In this document: positions 32,043-36,677 of the stretch, one piece after another
Position numbering within the stretch: position 1 is the stretch's first letter
How the letters are laid out: every line of letters begins with the position of its first letter
Source of the DNA: Mycobacterium paraense
Lineage (GTDB): Bacteria; Actinomycetota; Actinomycetes; Mycobacteriales; Mycobacteriaceae
Direction of reading: 5' to 3'
DNA: 36,677 nt
Assembly (NCBI RefSeq): GCF_002101815.1
Contig: NZ_LQPM01000015.1
Span: 1-36,677, forward strand
The notes under the pieces: generated by a model
The model's input: the letters and a program-made list of their open reading frames with translations, nothing else
Told to the model about the DNA's origin: nothing
Database searches by the model: none
Position numbers and translations under genes: made by a program

Positions 32043-33374
32043 ATGCCGACGCTGTTGTGGTTTCGCCGCGATCTGCGGTTACAGGATCATCCCGCCCTGG
32101 CCGCGGCCGCCCGAGGCGACGGGGAAGTGCTCGCCTGCTTCGTCGTCGATCCGCGGCTGGAGGCGTCGTCGGGCCGGCGCCGGCTGCAATTCCTGGGTGA
32201 TTCGCTGCGCCGGCTGCGCGACGACCTGGACGGCCGGCTGCTGGTGACGCGCGGGCGGCCCGAGACGCAGATCCCGCGCCTCGCCGAGGAGATCGCCGCC
32301 TCGGCGGTGCACGTCTCGGAGGATTTCGCGCCGTACGGGGTGCGCCGCGACGAAAAGGTCCGCGCGGCACTGGATTCCGTGCCGTTGGTGGCGACGGGCT
32401 CGCCGTACCTGGTCTCGCCCGGGCGCGTGGTGAAAAAGGACGGCTCCCCCTACCGGGTGTTCACCCCGTTCCTGCACGAGTGGCGCGACGTCGGCTGGCG
32501 GGCGCCGGCGAAGTCGGGCGCCGCCGCCGCGCGCTGGCTCGACCCGTCGAGGCTGCGGATCGAACCCTGCGAGATACCCGATCCCGGCGCGGCGCTCGAC
32601 GTGGCCGCCGGTGAGGCGGCGGCGCGCAAGCAGTGGAAGGCGTTCGTGGACAACGGATTAGCCCGCTACTCCCACGACCGGGACCGGCCCGACCTGGCGG
32701 GCACCAGCAGGATGTCGGCGCACCTGAAGTTCGGGTCCATCCATCCCCGCACGCTGGCCGCCGACCTCGACCTGCGCGGCGCGGGCGCGCAAGCCTTCTT
32801 GCGGGAGTTGGCCTTTCGCGATTTCTACGCCGACGTCCTGCACCACTGGCCGGCCAGCGCCTGGCACAACTGGAACAGCCAGTTCGACGGCATCCGCACC
32901 GACACGGGCCCGGATGCCGAGCGCCGCTTCGCGGCCTGGAAGGCGGGCCAGACCGGATTTCCGTTCGTCGACGCCGGGATGCGTCAGCTTCGCGAAACCG
33001 GCTTCGTGCACAACCGGGTGCGCATGATCGTCGCGTCGTTTCTGGTCAAGGACCTTCACCTGCCGTGGCAGTGGGGCGCCGCATGGTTTTTGGATCAGCT
33101 CGTCGACGGCGACATGGCCAACAACCAGCACGGCTGGCAGTGGTGCGCCGGCTCCGGTACCGACGCCGCGCCGTATTTCCGGGTCTTCAACCCGATCGGG
33201 CAGGGCGAGCGGTTCGATCCGGCGGGCGATTACATCCGGCGCTGGGTGCCCGAGTTGCGCTCGGCCAACGACGCGCACCTGCGCAAAGGGGAACGGCCGC
33301 AGGGATACCCGGCGCCGATCGTCGACCATGGCGCCGAGCGCGCCGAGGCGCTGCGCCGCTACCAGAGCATCTGA
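32043..33374 (+). CDS. phr: Class I cyclobutane pyrimidine dimer photolyase
   Basis: This 443-residue flavoenzyme repairs UV dimers with blue light. The N-terminal antenna domain begins MPTLLWFRRDLRLQDHPAL. The C-terminal FAD domain has RYSHDRDRPDLAGTSRMSAH, LKFGSIHPR, FLRELAFRDFYADVL, the DNA/FAD segment FPFVDAGMRQLRETGFVHNR and the tryptophan-rich GWQWCAGSGTDAAPYFRVFN. ATG 32043 lies 3 nt after TspO 2, so it shares its transcript and probably its operator. This ties DNA photorepair to the pigment regulon. Photolyase genes also neighbour crt genes in some other actinobacteria. Confidence 0.95.
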   Translation: MPTLLWFRRDLRLQDHPALAAAARGDGEVLACFVVDPRLEASSGRRRLQFLGDSLRRLRDDLDGRLLVTRGRPETQIPRLAEEIAASAVHVSEDFAPYGVRRDEKVRAALDSVPLVATGSPYLVSPGRVVKKDGSPYRVFTPFLHEWRDVGWRAPAKSGAAAARWLDPSRLRIEPCEIPDPGAALDVAAGEAAARKQWKAFVDNGLARYSHDRDRPDLAGTSRMSAHLKFGSIHPRTLAADLDLRGAGAQAFLRELAFRDFYADVLHHWPASAWHNWNSQFDGIRTDTGPDAERRFAAWKAGQTGFPFVDAGMRQLRETGFVHNRVRMIVASFLVKDLHLPWQWGAAWFLDQLVDGDMANNQHGWQWCAGSGTDAAPYFRVFNPIGQGERFDPAGDYIRRWVPELRSANDAHLRKGERPQGYPAPIVDHGAERAEALRRYQSI

Positions 33375-33453
33375 GCGATTTCCGCTACCCGAAGCTAGTT
33401 GGCATGCAATTATCAGCCGACTCACAGTTGTCGACTCGCCCTCGGGAGGCGCC

Positions 33454-33996
33454 ATGGCTCGCTCGATCGTCCGGACGTTGTTGGTTGCGGGTGGCGCCAC
33501 GGCGCTGATGGCCGGCGTCGGCGCCTGTTCGTGCTCGGTCACGTCGAAGCAGGCCGTGAGCAAGAGCGACGTCGCGGGCCAGATCACCGCGAAGATGACC
33601 GACGCGGCCGGCAACAAGCCCGAGTCGGTGACGTGCCCGGACGACCTGGCCGCCAAGGTCGGGGCGCAGCTGAACTGCACGATGAAGGTCAAGGACCAGA
33701 CCTTCAACGTGAACGTGACGGTCACCAGCGTCAACGGCAACGACGTCAAGTTCGACATGGTGGAGACCGTCGACAAGAACCAGGTGGCCGGCATCCTCAG
33801 CAAGAAGCTGACCCAGCAGGTGGGCCGCAAGCCCGACTCGGTGACGTGCCCGGACAACCTGAAGGGCGTCGTGGGCGCCACGCTGCGGTGCGAATTGTCC
33901 GACTCCGGCGAGAAGTACGGCATCTCGGTGACCGTCACCAGCGTCGACGCCGGCGATGTCAGCTTCGACTACAAGGTCGACGACCACGCCGCGTGA
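33454..33996 (+). CDS. Lipoprotein with two tandem DUF4333 domains
   Basis: This 180-residue exported protein has a signal peptide MARSIVRTLLVAGG with the lipobox-like VGAC (Cys25). Two copies of a repeat of about 70 residues follow. Copy 1 runs from SKSDVAGQITAKMTDAAG through SVTCPDDLAAKVGAQLNC. Copy 2 runs from DKNQVAGILSKKLTQQVG through SVTCPDNLKGVVGATLRC. Each has a Cys pair about 14 residues apart and ends VTVTSV followed by an acidic strand, as in DUF4333. Start ATG 33454 has GGGAGG close upstream. Function unknown. It is convergent with the acyltransferase gene. Confidence 0.85.
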   Translation: MARSIVRTLLVAGGATALMAGVGACSCSVTSKQAVSKSDVAGQITAKMTDAAGNKPESVTCPDDLAAKVGAQLNCTMKVKDQTFNVNVTVTSVNGNDVKFDMVETVDKNQVAGILSKKLTQQVGRKPDSVTCPDNLKGVVGATLRCELSDSGEKYGISVTVTSVDAGDVSFDYKVDDHAA

Positions 33997-34002
33997 AGCG
34001 GG

Positions 34003-34740
34003 CTAGCGGGCCGCCTTCTTGCGTTCGATGTCGGCCAGGGCGGCCGCGAGTTCGGCGCGCTGCGCCGCCGAGCTCTCCCACGACAGCTGCCGGTTCTTGA
34101 CCACCTTGGCCGGGGCGCCGACCGCGATCGAGTAGTCGGGGATGACGCCGCGGACCACCGCGTGCGACCCGAGCACGCAGCCGCGCCCGATGGACGTGCC
34201 GCGCAGGATCGTCACCTTGACCCCCACCCAGGTGTCGGGTCCGATCCGGACCGGCGACTTGACGATGCCCTGGTCCTTGATCGGCAGGTTGATGTCGTCC
34301 ATGCGGTGGTCGAAATCGCAGACGTAGCACCAGTCCGCCATCAACACCGAGTCGCCGAGCTCGATGTCGAGATAGGTGTTGATGACGTTGTCGCGGCCCA
34401 GCACCACCTTGTCGCCGAACCGCAGCGAGCCCTCGTGCGCGCGGATGGTGTTCTTGTCCCCGATGTGCACCCAGCGGCCGATCTCCAGCTCGGACAGTTC
34501 GGGCGTCGCGTGGATCTCGACGCCCTTGCCCAAGAACACCATCCCCCGGGTGATGATGTGCGGGTTGGCCAGCTTGAACTTCAGCAGCCGCCAGTACCGC
34601 ACCAGGTACCACGGGGTGTAGGCGCGGTTGGCCAGCACCCACTTCAGCGAGGCCAGCGTGAGGAACTTGGCCTGGCGAGGGTCCCGCAGGTTCGATCCAC
34701 GCCAGCGGCGGTGAAGCGGAGCATTCCACATGCTCGTCAT
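34003..34740 (-). CDS. Left-handed beta-helix acyltransferase (Rv3034c-like)
   Basis: This 245-residue WbbJ/LbH-type acyltransferase has hexapeptide coils from about residue 70 onward (GKGVEIHATPELSELEIG, IGPDTWVGVKVTILRGTSIG), with the catalytic-type His in CDFDHRMDD and the closing VGAPAKVVKNR. Such enzymes move acetyl or short acyl groups from CoA to sugars. In M. tuberculosis the gene sits next to the MGLP genes, so acylation of that glucan is the usual suggestion. ATG 34740 is preceded by TAGGCT and 8 nt, fitting a leaderless message; GTG 34767 would add nine residues. Confidence 0.87.
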   Translation of the reverse strand: MTSMWNAPLHRRWRGSNLRDPRQAKFLTLASLKWVLANRAYTPWYLVRYWRLLKFKLANPHIITRGMVFLGKGVEIHATPELSELEIGRWVHIGDKNTIRAHEGSLRFGDKVVLGRDNVINTYLDIELGDSVLMADWCYVCDFDHRMDDINLPIKDQGIVKSPVRIGPDTWVGVKVTILRGTSIGRGCVLGSHAVVRGVIPDYSIAVGAPAKVVKNRQLSWESSAAQRAELAAALADIERKKAAR

Positions 34741-34827
34741 GGCCGAAAAGCCTATCGGAGCCGCCACGGGTTACCCTCACCTGTACTCGATCGCTGCCGC
34801 TCGCCGAGAAGGAGTTGGAAACCCGAG

Positions 34828-36150
34828 GTGCTTGCCCGACATCTCCTGCGTGGGCTTCGGCGTTGGTCGTGTGCGGCGCTGGCGGCCGCGCTCCCCATCG
34901 GGCTCGGCGGCTGCGGCAACACCGACTCGTGGGTCGACGCCTCGCCCGCGCAGGGCTGGCCCGCGCAATACGGCGACGCCGCCAACAGCAGCTACACCGC
35001 GACCGGCGGCGCGACCAAGCTGTCGCTGCAGTGGACGCGATCGGTCAAGGGCAGCCTGGCCGCCGGGCCCGCGCTGAGCGCGCGCGGCTATCTCGCCCTC
35101 AACGCCCAGACCTCCGCCGGGTGTTCGCTGATGGAATGGCAGAACGACGACAACGGCCGCCAGCGCTGGTGCGTCCGGCTCGCCCAGGGCGGGGGGTTCG
35201 CCGGCCCCTTGTTCGACGGCTTCGACAACCTCTACGTCGGCCAACCGGGGGCCTTCCTGTCGTTCCCGGTGACCCAGTGGACGCGGTGGCGGCAGCCGGT
35301 GATCGGAATGCCCACCACCCCAAGGTTTCTCGGGCACAGCCAGTTGCTCGTCGCGACGCATCTGGGGCAGGTGCTGGTCTTCGACTCCCACCGCGGTGAG
35401 GTGGTCGGCAGCCCGCTCGATCTGGTGGACGGCGTCGACCCGACGGACGCCGCCCGCGGGTTGGCCGATTGCGCCCCGGCGCGCCCGGGCTGCCCGGTCG
35501 CGGGCGCCCCGGCCTACTCGGCGGGCAACGGGATCGTCGTGCTGGGCGTCTGGCAGCCGGGCGCTCCGGCGGCGGGGCTGGTCGGGCTGAAGTACCACGC
35601 GGGCCAGTCCCCGCTGTTGAGCCGGGAATGGACCAGCGACGCCGTGGGCGCGGGCGTCATCGCCAGCCCGGTGCTGTCCGCCGACGGGTCGACCGTCTAC
35701 GTCAACGGCCGCGACCAACGGCTGTGGGCGTTGCACGCCGCCGACGGGAAGGTGAAGTGGTCGGCGCCGCTGGGCTTTTTGGCTCAGACGCCGCCCGCGG
35801 TCACCCCGCAGGGGCTGATCGTGTCGGGCGGCGGCCCGGACACGCGGCTCGCGGCGTTCAAGGACGCCGGGGATCACGCCGACGCGGCCTGGCGCCGCGA
35901 CGACGTGACGCCGCTGTCGTCGTCGAGCCTGGCGGGCGGCGGTGTGGGCTATGCGGTGGTCGGCGGTCCGGCCGCCGACGGCGCACCGGGCATGTCGGTG
36001 CTGGTCTTCGACCCCACCAACGGTCACACCGTGGCCGGCTATCCGCTGCCGGCGGCTACCGGCTACCCCGTCGGCGTGGCGGTCGGCAACGATCGCCGGG
36101 TGGTCGCCACCACCAGCGACGGCCAGGTCTACAGCTTCGCGCCGGCATGA
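34828..36150 (+). CDS. Beta-propeller (PQQ-like) lipoprotein, Rv3035-like
   Basis: This 440-residue exported protein has an Arg-rich N-terminus, a hydrophobic segment and the lipobox LGGC (Cys29), so it is membrane-anchored outside the cell. The rest shows blade-like repeats of the quinoprotein/PQQ type: GQVLVFDSHRGEVVG, QRLWALHAADGKVKWSAPLG, SVLVFDPTNGHTVAGYPL and GQVYSFAPA. No PQQ-dehydrogenase active site is evident, so it is probably a scaffold or binding protein. GTG 34828 follows GAAGGAG at a longer-than-usual distance. It is divergent from the acyltransferase, and the next gene overlaps its stop by 4 nt. Confidence 0.87.
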   Translation: MLARHLLRGLRRWSCAALAAALPIGLGGCGNTDSWVDASPAQGWPAQYGDAANSSYTATGGATKLSLQWTRSVKGSLAAGPALSARGYLALNAQTSAGCSLMEWQNDDNGRQRWCVRLAQGGGFAGPLFDGFDNLYVGQPGAFLSFPVTQWTRWRQPVIGMPTTPRFLGHSQLLVATHLGQVLVFDSHRGEVVGSPLDLVDGVDPTDAARGLADCAPARPGCPVAGAPAYSAGNGIVVLGVWQPGAPAAGLVGLKYHAGQSPLLSREWTSDAVGAGVIASPVLSADGSTVYVNGRDQRLWALHAADGKVKWSAPLGFLAQTPPAVTPQGLIVSGGGPDTRLAAFKDAGDHADAAWRRDDVTPLSSSSLAGGGVGYAVVGGPAADGAPGMSVLVFDPTNGHTVAGYPLPAATGYPVGVAVGNDRRVVATTSDGQVYSFAPA

Positions 36151-36482
36151 CCACGCGCCGCCCGGCCGACGTCGCCGCGACCATCGTCCTGCTCATCGTC
36201 CACGGCGCCCTGCTGGGGGCGACGGTGGTGCTGCTGGGCCTGTTCGTCATGGTCACCGACCCGTGCGGCTCGGTGCGCTGCGGCGATCCCGCCTGGATCG
36301 ACCGCGCCATGATGCTGGGGGTGTGGGTCGGCGTCGCCGTCCTGATCGCCGACCTGGCCGTCGCCGTCTACCTGCTCGCGAAGCGCCGTACCGCCTTTTT
36401 CGTCCCGATCATCGGTTGCGTGGCGCAGGTCGCGCTGGCGGTCGGCGCCGCGGCGATGGAGTGGCTGGCCGGCCCCGTCTGA
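36147..36482 (+). CDS. Small membrane protein coupled to the beta-propeller lipoprotein
   Basis: This 111-residue protein has three hydrophobic helices (about 10-36, 53-77 and 83-107). Between the first two is a short extracytoplasmic loop with two cysteines (DPCGSVRCGDPAW) that could form a disulfide. It starts at ATG 36147 inside the stop of the preceding gene (ATGA), so it is co-translated and may assist that lipoprotein. I do not recognise a named family. Confidence 0.78.
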   Translation: MTTRRPADVAATIVLLIVHGALLGATVVLLGLFVMVTDPCGSVRCGDPAWIDRAMMLGVWVGVAVLIADLAVAVYLLAKRRTAFFVPIIGCVAQVALAVGAAAMEWLAGPV

Positions 36483-36677
36483 GTCCGGGACGCATCGAGT
36501 GTGAATTCCCGGCTTCGACTGTGCGCCTGGGGCGAAGCTCATCGGCGTGTCGCGGCCCAGGATTCACACGCAAAACCCTGGGCGCACATTAGGCGCTAGA
36601 TGTACTCGGTCAGGACGTTGGTAGCAGGCGTGTCGGCTTGATGTGAGGAGAACCCCCGGGTGGGGTGTGGCTTGTCT
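36483..36677. repeat. Non-coding tail with interleaved inverted repeats
   Basis: GTGTGAAT (36499-36506) pairs with ATTCACAC (36562-36569), and TGTGCGCC (36520-36527) pairs with GGCGCACA (36581-36588). The two pairs interleave, so both cannot form as simple nested stems. No reading frame is convincing in the rest. It may be a dispersed intergenic repeat; only the symmetry is seen here. Confidence 0.45.

Noticed and set aside
36590..36677. Terminal sequence suspected to be an insertion-sequence end.
   Set aside because: No transposase frame, terminal repeat or target duplication can be seen before the window ends.
1..36677. tRNA, rRNA or riboswitch genes.
   Set aside because: No tRNA-like arm pattern, rRNA sequence or recognisable riboswitch core was found on reading the intergenic regions on both strands.

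Overview
The window is very GC-rich, densely coded actinobacterial DNA. Gene content and order match a mycobacterial chromosome. The strongest markers are a PE-PGRS gene start, lpqA, mnmA-iscS, etfBA, the methylglucose lipopolysaccharide (MGLP) genes corresponding to M. tuberculosis Rv3030-Rv3032, and, about 20 kb further on, the Rv3034c-Rv3035 pair. Rv numbers are recalled knowledge of M. tuberculosis, not a search. PE-PGRS proteins are typical of the slow growers around M. tuberculosis, M. kansasii and M. marinum. Together with a full carotenoid cluster they suggest a pigmented, possibly photochromogenic slow grower; the species is inference.

Left part (1-8720): a PE-PGRS gene running off the window, a MetE-C-like protein, lipoprotein LpqA, a small membrane protein, the tRNA thiolation pair iscS-mnmA, an OlsB/OlsA-like acyltransferase pair and the etfBA operon, which ends in a strong terminator. 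Next (9004-14029) comes an MGLP operon (methyltransferase, GH57 enzyme, GT4 glucosyltransferase) with an SRPBCC-SDR fusion gene attached. Two minus-strand genes (a protein of unknown function and a secreted, apparently dead S1-type protease) and a STAS-domain gene lead into the island.

The carotenoid island (about 16.3-33.4 kb) separates genes that are close neighbours in M. tuberculosis. It holds: (a) a tightly overlapped operon crtE-crtI-crtB-crtYc-crtYd-methyltransferase-crtU-Rieske protein-DUF2784, predicted to make an aromatic carotenoid of the isorenieratene type; (b) a MarR regulator; (c) a leftward operon SOUL heme protein-TspO-type 2 IPP isomerase-glycosyltransferase; (d) a divergent MmpL transporter; (e) a second, paralogous MarR regulator; (f) a divergent unit with a small membrane ORF, a second TspO and a DNA photolyase.

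The most interesting signal is a bipartite operator, two AT-rich 13-bp blocks separated by a 3-bp TGK spacer. It occurs three times: before crtE, between the SOUL operon and mmpL, and between marR2 and the TspO-photolyase unit. At two of these sites it overlaps the -35 element of good sigma-A-like promoters at an identical offset. I infer that one or both MarR paralogs co-ordinate precursor supply, carotenoid synthesis, glycosylation/export, tetrapyrrole-binding proteins and DNA photorepair as one regulon.

Right end (33454-36677): a tandem-DUF4333 lipoprotein, a left-handed beta-helix acyltransferase (Rv3034c-like), a beta-propeller lipoprotein (Rv3035-like), a small membrane protein and a non-coding tail with interleaved inverted repeats. 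No tRNA, rRNA, CRISPR array or intact insertion sequence was seen.
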